A DNA stretch of 64,000 nt from Flagellimonas sp. S3867 (GTDB lineage: Bacteria > Bacteroidota > Bacteroidia > Flavobacteriales > Flavobacteriaceae): contig NZ_JACVMN010000002.1 in assembly GCF_014698935.1 (NCBI RefSeq), positions 868,001-932,000 of the forward strand. The letters run 5' to 3'. The first letter of the stretch is position 1. Each line of letters opens with the position of its first letter. The position numbers and the translations under genes were made by a program. The notes below the pieces were generated by a model that saw only the letters and a list, made by a program, of their open reading frames with translations, had not been told where the DNA came from and did no database searches. This document shows positions 26,709-36,041 of the stretch, in pieces.

Positions 26709-27698
26709 TTAACCTAAAACCCGAATAAAGTCTTTTGCAAAATAACTAGCAATGATATTTGCTCCAGCTCTTTTGATAGCAACCAACTGCTCCATCATAA
26801 CCCTATCATGATCCAGCCACCCTTTTTCTGCTGCAGCTTTTAACATTGCATATTCACCAGAAACTTGATAGACTGCTACAGGGACATCAACTTCGTTTTT
26901 GATTTCCCGAACAATATCCAAATAGGCCAGACCAGGTTTTACCATTACAATGTCCGCTCCTTCGTCAATGTCCATTTGGGTTTCGCGGATGGCTTCAAAA
27001 CGGTTGGAAAAATCCATCTGGTAGGTCTTTTTGTCCTTGGGTACATTGGCAATGTCCACAGGGGCGGAATCCAACGCATCTCGGAAAGGCCCGTAAAAAG
27101 CACTGGCATACTTGGCGGAGTAGCTCATGATTCCAGTGTTTTGAAAACCTTCATCTTCCAAGGCTTCTCGAATGGTCAAAATGCGGCCGTCCATCATATC
27201 GCTTGGAGCTACGAAATCGGCTCCGGCTTGTGCATGTGAAACGCTCATCTCAGCCAAAACCTCAGAAGTTTCATCGTTTAAGATTTGACCTTCGGCTACG
27301 ATACCATCATGTCCGTAAGAGGAATAGGGGTCCAGGGCAACATCGGTCATAACCAACATTTCAGGACAGGCATTTTTTACTATTTTGATGGCTTGTTGCA
27401 TCAACCCATCGGGATTCAATGCCTCAGAGCCTTTATTGTCTTTGAGGTTATCAGGGACTTTCACAAAAAGCAAAACAGCACAAAGGCCCATTTGCCAAAG
27501 TTCTTTGGTTTCTTTTTCGAGATTGTCCAAACTCATCCTGTAATAATTAGGCATAGATGGAATTTCTTCTTTGATGCCCTTGCCCTCAACTACAAAAAGT
27601 GGTACTAAAAAATCATCAGGGGAGACCATAGTTTCACGAACCAAACGTCTTATGGATTCGGATGAGCGGAGTCTTCTATTTCGTATTAGTGGAAACAT
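26709..27698 (-). CDS. hemB: Porphobilinogen synthase
   Basis: The 329-residue enzyme joins two 5-aminolevulinate molecules into porphobilinogen. The two active-site lysines are visible: Lys196 in MSYSAKYASA and Lys254 in VMVKPGLAYLD. The metal site reads DVALDPYSSYGHDG, with Asp where zinc-dependent enzymes have cysteines, so this is the magnesium-type. It lies 12 bases after the thioredoxin-like gene in the minus-strand heme operon. Confidence 0.96.
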   Translation of the reverse strand: MFPLIRNRRLRSSESIRRLVRETMVSPDDFLVPLFVVEGKGIKEEIPSMPNYYRMSLDNLEKETKELWQMGLCAVLLFVKVPDNLKDNKGSEALNPDGLMQQAIKIVKNACPEMLVMTDVALDPYSSYGHDGIVAEGQILNDETSEVLAEMSVSHAQAGADFVAPSDMMDGRILTIREALEDEGFQNTGIMSYSAKYASAFYGPFRDALDSAPVDIANVPKDKKTYQMDFSNRFEAIRETQMDIDEGADIVMVKPGLAYLDIVREIKNEVDVPVAVYQVSGEYAMLKAAAEKGWLDHDRVMMEQLVAIKRAGANIIASYFAKDFIRVLG

Positions 27699-27710
27699 TT
27701 GAAAGGATAT

Positions 27711-28319
27711 TTAAAGCCAATTTTTAATAATATTTTCTACTTCTTCATAGGGTTTATGCCCAAACCAATGCTCTAGAATGGTATGATCTTTATCAAAAAG
27801 TACAAAGGTGGGCGTTCCCCTGAATTGATTCAAGGTAAAAGTAACGGGGATTATGGGATTCATGTTCAAATAATCCTTGATTTTATGATCAAATTGCTCA
27901 CGCTTCGCATCAGAGGATTGACCATAATTTGCAAAATGATTCCCGATGTATTCGACATTTTCTGGTGTGATGAACGTTTTGTCACCCAAAACATCCATTG
28001 CAATGGGAAAATCAATGTCGGAGAGCTGGAACTCATCAGGATGTGTGTCAAAAGCTTTTTTAGTTTCGCCAACAAGCTTTTTTTCATCCAATAAAAGCCT
28101 AGTGTTTTCCAAGGTGTTAAATTGAAAATCTTCAAAAGCTGTGGATAGGCCTAAAAAGTTTATTTGTTCGTCATACATTTTAAACAGCTCATTCATTGCT
28201 GGAAAGCCATAGAAAAAACATCCTGGACAATTCACCTGAAAAGTGAACAACAAGTTTCGCTTTCCGAGAGAAAATTCGCCTTGTAAAAGGGATGAATATT
28301 CTAATCTTAGCTTTTTCAT
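27711..28319 (-). CDS. Thioredoxin-like (TlpA/redoxin type) protein
   Basis: The 202-residue protein lacks a signal peptide. It has a thioredoxin-fold pattern with CxxC in FQVNCPGCFFYG and a cis-Pro-type segment FRGTPTFVLFDKDH near the C-terminus. Its role may be thiol redox in the cytoplasm. It lies in the heme gene run between the PhzF-like gene and hemB; a link with heme thiol chemistry is only suggestive. Confidence 0.75.
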   Translation of the reverse strand: MKKLRLEYSSLLQGEFSLGKRNLLFTFQVNCPGCFFYGFPAMNELFKMYDEQINFLGLSTAFEDFQFNTLENTRLLLDEKKLVGETKKAFDTHPDEFQLSDIDFPIAMDVLGDKTFITPENVEYIGNHFANYGQSSDAKREQFDHKIKDYLNMNPIIPVTFTLNQFRGTPTFVLFDKDHTILEHWFGHKPYEEVENIIKNWL

Positions 28320-28333
28320 TTGTTTGGGTCGAA

Positions 28334-29122
28334 TCAGAGTTCTATTTCACCTTTCAGGTAAGGCATAGCTTTTCCCGAAATTTTTACTCGTTCTCCTAAA
28401 AATTCACAAATTAAATCTCCTCCACGTTCCGAAAGTTGTTTGGCGGTCATTTTGGTTTTATCCAATACGCCGGCCCAATATGGAGTTAAAGTTGTGTGGG
28501 CGGAACCGGTTACCGGATCTTCCGGGATGCCACATTGTGGGGCAAAAAAACGGGAAACAAAATCCACTTCCTTTCCTGGAGCAGATACTATCACGCCTCT
28601 GCAATCCAATTGATTTAATAGGTGGAGGTTTGGAGTTATGGCTTCAATTTCTTCTTGTGAATTATAAATCAGCAAATAGTCTGTTTTTCCTTTTATAGTT
28701 TTAATAGGAGTAAGTCCAATGGCATTATCAATTTCAAGAATTCCACGGATGGAAACGGTATCATCAGCAGGAAAATCCAATGTTAAAAGTCCATCTGCTC
28801 CTCGCTCAACAATCAACTCACCGCTTCGAGGTGAATGAAATTTGATGGCATTTGCAGAGATATTGTAGTTATTGAAAAGTACGTATGCTGTTGCCAGGGT
28901 GGCATGACCACATAAATCAACCTCTATTTCAGGAGTGAACCACCTTAGTTCGTAACCATCTGCATTTTTAACTGCAAAAGCAGTTTCGGCTAGATTGTTT
29001 TCTTGAGCAATTTTTTGCATGACATTGGAATCGAGCCAGTTTTCCAAAATACAAACCGCAGCTGGGTTTCCTCCGAAGACATGATCTGTAAAAGCGTCTA
29101 TTTGATATATTTTTTGTTTCAT
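28334..29122 (-). CDS. PhzF-family isomerase
   Basis: The 262-residue product matches the PhzF / epimerase fold: the N-terminal YQIDAFTDHVFGGNPAAVC, the second-half hallmark DLCGHATLATAYVLF and the late FFAPQCGIPEDPVTGSAHT. PhzF proteins carry out isomerisations with an acidic catalytic residue; here the glutamate of NLAETAF is the candidate. The natural substrate is unknown, as no phenazine genes are near. It is a passenger of the heme operon. Confidence 0.9.
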   Translation of the reverse strand: MKQKIYQIDAFTDHVFGGNPAAVCILENWLDSNVMQKIAQENNLAETAFAVKNADGYELRWFTPEIEVDLCGHATLATAYVLFNNYNISANAIKFHSPRSGELIVERGADGLLTLDFPADDTVSIRGILEIDNAIGLTPIKTIKGKTDYLLIYNSQEEIEAITPNLHLLNQLDCRGVIVSAPGKEVDFVSRFFAPQCGIPEDPVTGSAHTTLTPYWAGVLDKTKMTAKQLSERGGDLICEFLGERVKISGKAMPYLKGEIEL

Positions 29123-29149
29123 AGGCTTGATTTAAAACAAAACTACTGA

Positions 29150-30052
29150 TTAAACCCAATTCTTAGGCTTTTGCAATGCTTGAATCAATTTTTCCTCTTC
29201 GCTGCCTTCTTCTGGATGATGATCATAGTGCCATTGCACATGTGGGGGAAGACTCATTAATATGCTTTCAATACGTCCATTGGTCTTTAAACCGAACAAA
29301 GTGCCTTTATCGTGAACCAAATTGAATTCCACATACCTGCCACGTCTAATTTCCTGCCAATCCCTTTGTTTTTGGGTATAGGGAAGCTCTTTTCTTTTTA
29401 TAACAGTTGGTACATATGCTTCTAAAAAGCTGTTTCCGACCTCGGTTACGAAGTTGTACCAATTTTGCATTGACATTCCATCCGTTGCCTTGCAATAGTC
29501 AAAGAACAATCCGCCTACTCCTCTGGCCTCATTTCTATGGCTGTTCCAAAAATAATCATCACAGCGTTTTTTGTAGTTGGCATAAAATTCAGGGTTATGG
29601 GCATCACAGGCTTTTTTGCAAACGGAATGAAAGTGCATCGCGTCTTCCTCAAAAAGATAGTAGGGCGTTAAATCTTGACCCCCGCCAAACCATTGATCAA
29701 CAATGTTTCCCTCTTTGTCGTACATTTCAAAGTAACGCCAATTAGCATGCACAGTTGGAATCATAGGACTTTTAGGATGAAGTACTAAACTAAGTCCGCA
29801 GGCAAAGAAATCAGCATCTTTTACCCCAAAATAGTTTTGCATACTTTGAGGAAGAGCTCCATGCACTGCAGAGATGTTGACACCACCTTTTTCAAAGATT
29901 GCTCCGTTTTCTATAACCCTTGTTCTTCCACCACCACCTTCGGGCCTTTTCCACAAATCTTCCTGAAATTTTGCTACGCCATCGACTTCCTCCAATTTGC
30001 TTGTAATGGTATCTTGAAGCTGTTGTATGTAATTGTAAAACTTGTCCTTCAT
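29150..30052 (-). CDS. hemF: Oxygen-dependent coproporphyrinogen III oxidase
   Basis: The 300-residue enzyme has the HemF signature: RPEGGGGRTRVIENGAIFEKGG, then HANWRYFEM, WFGGGQDLTPYYLFEEDA, RGVGGLFFDY and RRGRYVEFNLVHDKGT. It converts coproporphyrinogen III to protoporphyrinogen IX with O2, which implies an aerobic lifestyle. Its start overlaps the DUF6973 stop by four bases. Confidence 0.97.
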   Translation of the reverse strand: MKDKFYNYIQQLQDTITSKLEEVDGVAKFQEDLWKRPEGGGGRTRVIENGAIFEKGGVNISAVHGALPQSMQNYFGVKDADFFACGLSLVLHPKSPMIPTVHANWRYFEMYDKEGNIVDQWFGGGQDLTPYYLFEEDAMHFHSVCKKACDAHNPEFYANYKKRCDDYFWNSHRNEARGVGGLFFDYCKATDGMSMQNWYNFVTEVGNSFLEAYVPTVIKRKELPYTQKQRDWQEIRRGRYVEFNLVHDKGTLFGLKTNGRIESILMSLPPHVQWHYDHHPEEGSEEEKLIQALQKPKNWV

Positions 30053-30546
30053 TCGTCGTCAATTATATAAACCAATTGGTTTTTTACTAAAGTAAAATCG
30101 GTTTGAGTATCTATTTTAATAGCCTTTGAGGTCATTTCCCTCAAAATGTCCACCACTTGATTTTCCATCTTGGACAAATGCTCTTTGAAAATCGTACGGC
30201 CTATTTCGTTATTATGCAAATCCATCTTCTTAGCCAACTTGCGATTGGGAAAAGCATTTTCATGCCAATCGGTGATTTTCTTGGTCCAAATTAGCACTCC
30301 ATCAACCTTTTTTTGCCAGCTAAAACATCTTTTGGCAATCAGATAGTTCCAAAAGGCATGTCTGAAGGCATTGGCTGGTCCGTTTTTGTAATGTAAGCGA
30401 CTATATAGTTCGGTTGAGGTTGACATGCATTCTTTGGTGGCAAATAGCGTTGGAAAAACAAAAAGTGGAAACCTTAGGCATAGTTTTATCAAAGCCCAAA
30501 AGCTTTTTAAACTTACCCTGTTCAATGTTTTCAGGACGTTCGTCAT
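30049..30546 (-). CDS. DUF6973-like protein inside the heme operon
   Basis: The 165-residue protein contains NGPANAFRHAFWNYLIAKR and DLHNNEIGR, motifs that I associate with the DUF6973 family and with histidines that could be catalytic or metal-binding. It has a hydrophobic stretch near the start (LCLRFPLFVFPTLF) that may associate with the membrane. It overlaps both GNAT (four bases) and hemF (four bases), so it is translated with them. Its function is unknown. Confidence 0.65.
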   Translation of the reverse strand: MTNVLKTLNRVSLKSFWALIKLCLRFPLFVFPTLFATKECMSTSTELYSRLHYKNGPANAFRHAFWNYLIAKRCFSWQKKVDGVLIWTKKITDWHENAFPNRKLAKKMDLHNNEIGRTIFKEHLSKMENQVVDILREMTSKAIKIDTQTDFTLVKNQLVYIIDDE

Positions 30547-31088
30547 TCCAAAACTGGATTTTGAAGTTCATACAATTCCATATCTAAAGTTTCGCCATCG
30601 CCAGTGGTGTGTTCTTTCAATAAAGTTTGCTTCCATTGAAATCCATTGTATTCCGCAATTTTTTTACTGCCTAAATTGCTATTATGTACTATGATCTGAA
30701 GGGTTTTCAATTTCGCATCGTTAAAACACCATGGAATCAAGTTTTTAATGCTTGTCTTCATTATGCCCTTAGCCTCGTATTGATAACCGATGCAAAATGC
30801 CAACTCGCCCTGGCTTTTTTCTGGACCTAGCTCTTTTACATAGATTAATCCAATTATAGTCCTATTGGTGTTTTCTTTTATGGTAAAAAGAAATTCTTCA
30901 CGGGCTATGAATTTTTTGGTCATTTTTGTTACAAAAAACTGCGATAGCGTTGGATTGAGATTTTGTTCTAGGGTCTTGGGAAAATAGTCTTTAAGTCTTT
31001 CTTCATTGGAAACCACAAAGTCGCAGATGCGCCAGGCATCTTTTTCTTGAATGGGACTTATGCTGTAGTTTTCAAATTCGATTTGCAT
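30543..31088 (-). CDS. GNAT family acetyltransferase
   Basis: The 181-residue product resembles ribosomal-protein-alanine-acetyltransferase-like GNAT enzymes: an N-terminal MQIEFENYSISPIQEKDAWR, a middle IGLIYVKELG strand and a C-terminal VHNSNLGSKKIAEYNGFQWK that matches motif A/B. The start at 31088 lies just after hemE; a longer reading from 31145 would run back into hemE. The substrate is unknown. Confidence 0.85.
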   Translation of the reverse strand: MQIEFENYSISPIQEKDAWRICDFVVSNEERLKDYFPKTLEQNLNPTLSQFFVTKMTKKFIAREEFLFTIKENTNRTIIGLIYVKELGPEKSQGELAFCIGYQYEAKGIMKTSIKNLIPWCFNDAKLKTLQIIVHNSNLGSKKIAEYNGFQWKQTLLKEHTTGDGETLDMELYELQNPVLE

Positions 31089-31101
31089 TAAATCTTTTAA
31101 T

Positions 31102-32127
31102 TTATTCTTTGTATTCTTTAACGGCGTCAATGAACGCCTTCGCATTTTCTAAAGGAATATGTGGAAGAATCCCGTGTCCTAGGTTGGCAACATATTTATC
31201 TTTTCCAAATTCGCGGATCATTTGATTGACCATTCTTTTAATTTCGGGTGGAGGCGAGAGCAACCTGGCCGGATCAAAATTTCCCTGCAGTGTAATGTTT
31301 CCGCCAGTTAAATAGCGCGCATTTTTAGGGGAACATGTCCAATCCACACCCACAGCAGATGCTCCGGATTGGGCCATCTCTCTTAGTGCGAACCAACATC
31401 CTTTTCCAAATACGATTACAGGGGCCTCATCTTTTAAGGCATCAACAATTTGTTGAATATATTTCCAAGAGAACTCCTGATAATCTTGAGGGGAAAGCAT
31501 TCCTCCCCAAGAATCAAAGACCTGAACGGCATTTACTCCAGCCTTTACCTTTGCTTTTAAATAGGCAATGGTTGTATCTGTTATTTTTTGAAGCAATTCA
31601 TGTGCTGCCTTAGGTTGGGTAAAACAAAACCCCCTGGCTTTGTCAAAGCTCTTGCTTCCCTGCCCTTCAACACAGTAACACAATATAGTCCATGGAGAAC
31701 CAGCAAATCCAATCAACGGAATTTCATCTTCTAATTTTTCCTTGGTTTGGGTGATGGCAGCCAGCACATAGCCCAATGAGTCTTTAACATCTGGAACAAC
31801 AACTTTTTCCAAATCTTTTGTAGAACGGATGGGATTGGGCAAATAAGGACCGAAATTGGGTTTCATCTCTACTTCAATGTTCATTGCCTGGGGAATGACC
31901 AAAATATCACTGAACAGAATGGCTGCATCCATTCCATATCTGCGAATGGGCTGAACCGTTATTTCTGAGGCCAATTCGGGAGTTTGGCAGCGGGTAAAGA
32001 AATCATACTTTTCTTTTAGGGCCATAAATTCTGGAAGGTAACGTCCAGCTTGACGCATCATCCATACAGGTGGTCTGTCCACAGTTTCACCTTTTAGGGC
32101 CCTAAGGAATAAGTCGTTTTTAATCAT
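31102..32127 (-). CDS. hemE: Uroporphyrinogen decarboxylase
   Basis: The 341-residue enzyme has the N-terminal signature [17 protein letters not shown] and the central [18 protein letters not shown]. It removes four acetate carboxyls from uroporphyrinogen III to give coproporphyrinogen III. Its start overlaps the end of hemD by eight bases. Confidence 0.97.
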   Translation of the reverse strand: MIKNDLFLRALKGETVDRPPVWMMRQAGRYLPEFMALKEKYDFFTRCQTPELASEITVQPIRRYGMDAAILFSDILVIPQAMNIEVEMKPNFGPYLPNPIRSTKDLEKVVVPDVKDSLGYVLAAITQTKEKLEDEIPLIGFAGSPWTILCYCVEGQGSKSFDKARGFCFTQPKAAHELLQKITDTTIAYLKAKVKAGVNAVQVFDSWGGMLSPQDYQEFSWKYIQQIVDALKDEAPVIVFGKGCWFALREMAQSGASAVGVDWTCSPKNARYLTGGNITLQGNFDPARLLSPPPEIKRMVNQMIREFGKDKYVANLGHGILPHIPLENAKAFIDAVKEYKE

Positions 32128-32785
32128 ATTGTTTAAAATGTTTTATGGCCTGAACCAACACGTTTTCCACGGTTGGTTTATTAGCTATTATAATTTGATT
32201 GGTATGTTTTTCAGCTTCCGTTGATGTGGTTGACCCGATGCAAAAGGCGAGACTTTGATCAATCTGGTTTTCTTGCAAATAGCTACGAATCCCACTGGGA
32301 CTGAAGAAAAGAATACCATCAAAAGTTCGATTGAATTTTTTAGGTTTTAGGTGGGTTTTATACACCTGAACTTCTTTATACCGAATGTTATTTTTTGTCA
32401 ATATTTTGGGCAACTCATGTCTTCTTTGATTCCCAGAAAAGAATAAAAAAGCTTCATTTTGGTGGTTAATTACTATAAAATCACCTAATTCTGCTGCATT
32501 TAGAGTCATTTTTATGACTTTAAGTCCATTTTCTTCTAAAAACAATTTGGTCTTTTCGCCAGCGCAATAAGTAAGGTATTTCGAAAACTCAGATTTATTG
32601 GAACGTCTAAAAAAAGCCTTTACGGCATTTTTACTAGTGAAGATGAGATTTGAATAATCCGTTGGAATTTCAACATCTAAAAATTCAAACTCCAGTGCAT
32701 TATACTCAACAAAACCGATTCCAGAATTCAGTAATAATTCTTTTTGCGAAGGGGCGAGTATTTTAGTGGAGAGCACTGTTTTCAT
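32120..32785 (-). CDS. hemD: Uroporphyrinogen-III synthase
   Basis: The 221-residue product is weakly conserved, as is normal for HemD, but has the two-lobe layout: an N-terminal [13 protein letters not shown] and a C-terminal [17 protein letters not shown]. It closes and inverts the D ring of hydroxymethylbilane. It overlaps hemC by 23 bases and hemE by eight. The call rests chiefly on position between hemC and hemE. Confidence 0.92.
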   Translation of the reverse strand: MKTVLSTKILAPSQKELLLNSGIGFVEYNALEFEFLDVEIPTDYSNLIFTSKNAVKAFFRRSNKSEFSKYLTYCAGEKTKLFLEENGLKVIKMTLNAAELGDFIVINHQNEAFLFFSGNQRRHELPKILTKNNIRYKEVQVYKTHLKPKKFNRTFDGILFFSPSGIRSYLQENQIDQSLAFCIGSTTSTEAEKHTNQIIIANKPTVENVLVQAIKHFKQYD

Positions 32786-33689
32786 TTCTTAGAGCTTCCA
32801 TCAGTTTATCTCCACCATTATCCAAAATTTCTTTGGCACAAGTTTGACCAAAACCTTTGGCCTTAGATAGTGGAATATTCCTTTCAATACTTATTTTTTC
32901 TTTCCCATCAAGCGAAAACAACACCCCTTCAAAATAAACTGTTTGGTTTTTAATTTGAACTAAGGCTCCAATTGGCGCAGTACACCCGCCCTCAAGAGTT
33001 CTTAAAAACTCTCGTTCAATGCCAGTGGCAATTTCGGAACCGAGATGATTCAGCTTTTGTAAAGCCTCTCTAGAAAAATCATCAGTTTCTTGGGCTACTA
33101 CCATCATGGCACCTTGCGCTGGCGCTGGAACCATCCAATCGAGCACTAGAGCATCTTTAGGCAGCAATTTTATCCGTTGCAATCCAGCTTGAGCAAAAAT
33201 GGCCCCACTCCAATCATTCTCAATAAGTTTTAAAAGACGGGTATTCACATTTCCCCTTAGGTCTACCACATTATGATTGGGATATTTATGTAACCACTGA
33301 GCTTTTCGGCGCAAACTCCCTGTGGCAATTATTGAATGTTCTTCCGATTCCAGAAAATCCAATCCTTTGTGCACAAGAATATCATGGGTAACTGCTCGTT
33401 CCAAAACTGCAACCTGAACAATTCCCTTGGGCAATTGTGTGGGTACATCCTTCATGGAGTGTACGGCTATATCAATTTGTCCTTTTAGCAAGGCAACGTC
33501 TAAAGTTTTGGTAAAGATTCCGGTAATTCCGAGTTCGTAAAGCGGTTTGTCCAAGACCTGGTCTCCGGTAGATTTTATGGGAATCAAAGTGGTGTCATAC
33601 CCCAGTTCCTCCAGTTTGTGTTGCACGGTATGTGCCTGCCACAATGCCAATTCGCTATCACGCGTGCCAATTCTTATGATTTTGCTCAT
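32763..33689 (-). CDS. hemC: Porphobilinogen deaminase (hydroxymethylbilane synthase)
   Basis: The 308-residue product has the cofactor-binding Cys236 in TLEGGCTAPIGA and the catalytic Asp81 in SMKDVP, and SLRRKAQW of the substrate-binding loop. It chains four porphobilinogens into hydroxymethylbilane. It overlaps hemA by four bases (stop and start), implying coupling. Confidence 0.97.
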   Translation of the reverse strand: MSKIIRIGTRDSELALWQAHTVQHKLEELGYDTTLIPIKSTGDQVLDKPLYELGITGIFTKTLDVALLKGQIDIAVHSMKDVPTQLPKGIVQVAVLERAVTHDILVHKGLDFLESEEHSIIATGSLRRKAQWLHKYPNHNVVDLRGNVNTRLLKLIENDWSGAIFAQAGLQRIKLLPKDALVLDWMVPAPAQGAMMVVAQETDDFSREALQKLNHLGSEIATGIEREFLRTLEGGCTAPIGALVQIKNQTVYFEGVLFSLDGKEKISIERNIPLSKAKGFGQTCAKEILDNGGDKLMEALRNENSALH

Positions 33690-34942
33690 TGGGAATCGAT
33701 TTCTAATTGAAACACCTTTTGGATAAGTGCCAAACTATCTTCTGTATCGACTTCCGAGCTCTTTAAATGGTTTGCAAATTGTTTGGTGATTTTTTGAATG
33801 ATGCGTTCCGAAATTACCTCGGCCTGGTCTTCATTAAAATCTGAAATTTTTTTTGACTGAAAATCAATTTCTTCGGCCTTCATCGTTTTGAGCTTCTTTT
33901 TGAGGGCCTTAATGACCGGCGCAAATTTTCGGGTTTCCAACCATTTTAGAAAATCTTTTTTCACCTGCTCGATAATTGCTTCGGCCTTGGGAACAAATTC
34001 CTTTCTTTTGGCCAATGTATCGTCGGTAATTTGGGAAAGTTGGTCTAGGTGAACTAGGGAAACATTGTCCAGTTCCATTACATCGTCCGAAACATTTTTG
34101 GGTACCGAAAGATCTAATATCAATAATGGTTTTTTGGGATAGATCAATGCTTTGGAAACTGTTGGCAATTGCGCCCCAGTGGCTACCACAAGAATGTCCG
34201 TCTTTCGGATTTCCGTTTGAAGATCACCATAATCCTTTACGGTAAGGTGAAACTTCCCCGCAATAGCTTCAGCTTTTTTACGGGTCCTATTAATTAGAGT
34301 TATATGCGAATTGTTGGAATGCTTGATGAGGTTTTCACAAGTGTTCCTACCTATTTTGCCCGTACCAAAAAGCAGAATGTTCTTTTCAGAGATGTTAGAA
34401 ACGTGATCTAAAATATATTTCACCGATGCAAAGGCGACCGATGTTGCTCCTGACGATAATTCCGTTTCATTTTTTATGCGCTTACTTGCTTGGATGACCG
34501 AGTTGCATAATCGTTCAAGGAACGGATTCGCCATTTCGTGCTTTTTGGCGCGATAAAAACCTTGTTTTATCTGACTGATGATTTCAAAATCCCCTAAAAT
34601 CTGACTGTCAAGACCGGTACCGACCTTGAACATATGGGAAATCGCATCATGGTTCTTATAGACGTAGGCCACTTCTTGGAACTCTTCAACGCTGCCCTTT
34701 GTTTCATCGCAGAGCATTTTTATCAGTTGAAAAGGGTGTTGGGCAAAACCGTACAATTCAGTGCGGTTACAAGTAGAAATGGCCAGAAGACCATCAATGC
34801 CCAGCTCTTTGGCTTGGAGCATGATTCTATCTATGGCGGGAACATCCAAACTGAATTTTCCCCTAACCTCGGCATCTGCTTTTTTATAGCTTAGGCCAAT
34901 GGCATAAAAAGAATTATGTTTTGAAATATGATAACTCCTCAT
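33686..34942 (-). CDS. hemA: Glutamyl-tRNA reductase
   Basis: The 418-residue enzyme reduces glutamyl-tRNA to glutamate-1-semialdehyde, the first committed step of heme synthesis by the C5 pathway. The catalytic Cys58 lies in STCNRTELYG, and a NADPH-binding motif is in LLFGTGKIGRNTCENL. The C-terminal helical dimerisation domain is present. The start at 34942 (MRSYHISKHN) is used; a longer frame to 35050 would extend across the promoter. It heads the long heme gene run and diverges from an AraC regulator. Confidence 0.96.
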   Translation of the reverse strand: MRSYHISKHNSFYAIGLSYKKADAEVRGKFSLDVPAIDRIMLQAKELGIDGLLAISTCNRTELYGFAQHPFQLIKMLCDETKGSVEEFQEVAYVYKNHDAISHMFKVGTGLDSQILGDFEIISQIKQGFYRAKKHEMANPFLERLCNSVIQASKRIKNETELSSGATSVAFASVKYILDHVSNISEKNILLFGTGKIGRNTCENLIKHSNNSHITLINRTRKKAEAIAGKFHLTVKDYGDLQTEIRKTDILVVATGAQLPTVSKALIYPKKPLLILDLSVPKNVSDDVMELDNVSLVHLDQLSQITDDTLAKRKEFVPKAEAIIEQVKKDFLKWLETRKFAPVIKALKKKLKTMKAEEIDFQSKKISDFNEDQAEVISERIIQKITKQFANHLKSSEVDTEDSLALIQKVFQLEIDSQ

Positions 34943-34963
34943 AAAGGATTTAAAATCGCACCA

Positions 34964-34971
34964 CAAAAATA
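34964..34971 (-). promoter_or_regulatory. -7 element of the hemA operon promoter
   Basis: The minus-strand reading is TATTTTTG, a match to TAnnTTTG, 21 bases before the hemA start. It lies in a 211-base divergent region shared with the AraC regulator. Confidence 0.45.
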
Positions 34972-35078
34972 GGCGCACTGGTATATAAAAAATAACGCTA
35001 GAGGAACTATAAATAACACCTCCTGTACTTTTAGATGTGTTTTTGGCCAAAAAGTTTCAAAAACAGTGCATTTATTGA

Positions 35079-35086
35079 TACTTTTG
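35079..35086 (+). promoter_or_regulatory. -7 element before the AraC regulator
   Basis: TACTTTTG matches TAnnTTTG and is 67 bases before the regulator's start. It is the only good plus-strand match in the divergent region. Confidence 0.35.
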
Positions 35087-35153
35087 ATAAGATAACATAT
35101 AATTTAGAATCGTTATAAATAGAATATTTTGATTCGTTTGACCAAAGTTTTGT

Positions 35154-36032
35154 ATGAAAAATGTCGCCAAAGGTTCCTATGAGGAGATTTTAATTGAAGA
35201 TGGGTTTTATGTGCTTAAGATTCAGAATGATAGCAAGGAAAATGCTAGCTTGGAACGAGAAATTGACAGTTCTTTTATCCAATTTCATTTTTGTTTGAAG
35301 GGAAAGGGACAGTTTCAATTCAATGAGGGTAATTACAACTTGGAAGTTTCTGAAGAAAATTCGCTCTTGCTTTACAATACACAAAAAGATTTACCGCTAA
35401 ATCTTCGGATTTCACCAAATTCATGGTTGTTGTCCGTGATTATGACCATCGGAAAATTTCACTCCCTTTTCTCTTCGGAAGCTAACTATATTCCATTTCT
35501 GAGCGATGAGAACAAAGAAAAAAAATACTATTCCCAAGAGGTGGTGACTCCAACCATTGCGGTTGTACTGAGCCAAATGATGAACTATAACCTCCATCCT
35601 TCCATAAAAGAACTATACATCAAAGGGAAAATATACGAGTTGATTTCATTGTATTTCAACAAAACCCCTGATGCTGATTTAGAGCAATGTCCCTTTTTGG
35701 CAGATGAGGATAACGTAAGGCGCATTAGAGAGGCCAAGGAAATTATGATTTCCCGAATGGCCGAACCACCCACTTTGGCCGAACTTTCACAAGAAATTGG
35801 GCTTGGTTTAAAGAAATTGAAGGAAGGATTTAAACAAATTTACGGGGACTCCGTTTATGGGTTTCTGTTCGATTATAAAATGGAATACGCCCGGAAAATG
35901 TTGGAAACCGGAAACCATAATGTGAACGAGGTGGGCCTAAAAGTTGGATATAGCACAGCTAGCCACTTTATCGCTTCATTTAAAAAGAAATATGGTACCA
36001 CACCCAAAAAATATTTAACTTCAAGCGCTTAA
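35154..36032 (+). CDS. AraC-family regulator divergent from hemA
   Basis: The 292-residue product has an N-terminal cupin-like sensor part (SSFIQFHFCLKGKGQFQFNE) and a C-terminal double HTH with AELSQEIGLGLKKLKEGFKQ and VNEVGLKVGYSTASHFIASF, ending KKYGTTPKKYL. It lies 211 bases from hemA in the opposite direction, so it is a candidate regulator of the heme operon and of itself. It is followed after nine bases by a ThuA gene. The ligand is unknown. Confidence 0.9.
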   Translation: MKNVAKGSYEEILIEDGFYVLKIQNDSKENASLEREIDSSFIQFHFCLKGKGQFQFNEGNYNLEVSEENSLLLYNTQKDLPLNLRISPNSWLLSVIMTIGKFHSLFSSEANYIPFLSDENKEKKYYSQEVVTPTIAVVLSQMMNYNLHPSIKELYIKGKIYELISLYFNKTPDADLEQCPFLADEDNVRRIREAKEIMISRMAEPPTLAELSQEIGLGLKKLKEGFKQIYGDSVYGFLFDYKMEYARKMLETGNHNVNEVGLKVGYSTASHFIASFKKKYGTTPKKYLTSSA

Positions 36033-36041
36033 AACCACACC

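Noticed and set aside
31089-31145. Longer N-terminus for the GNAT gene
   Set aside because: It would run back into the hemE coding region; the ATG at 31088 lies just after the hemE stop.
34943-35050. N-terminal extension of hemA
   Set aside because: The extra 36 residues would cross the likely -7 element and are not typical of glutamyl-tRNA reductase.
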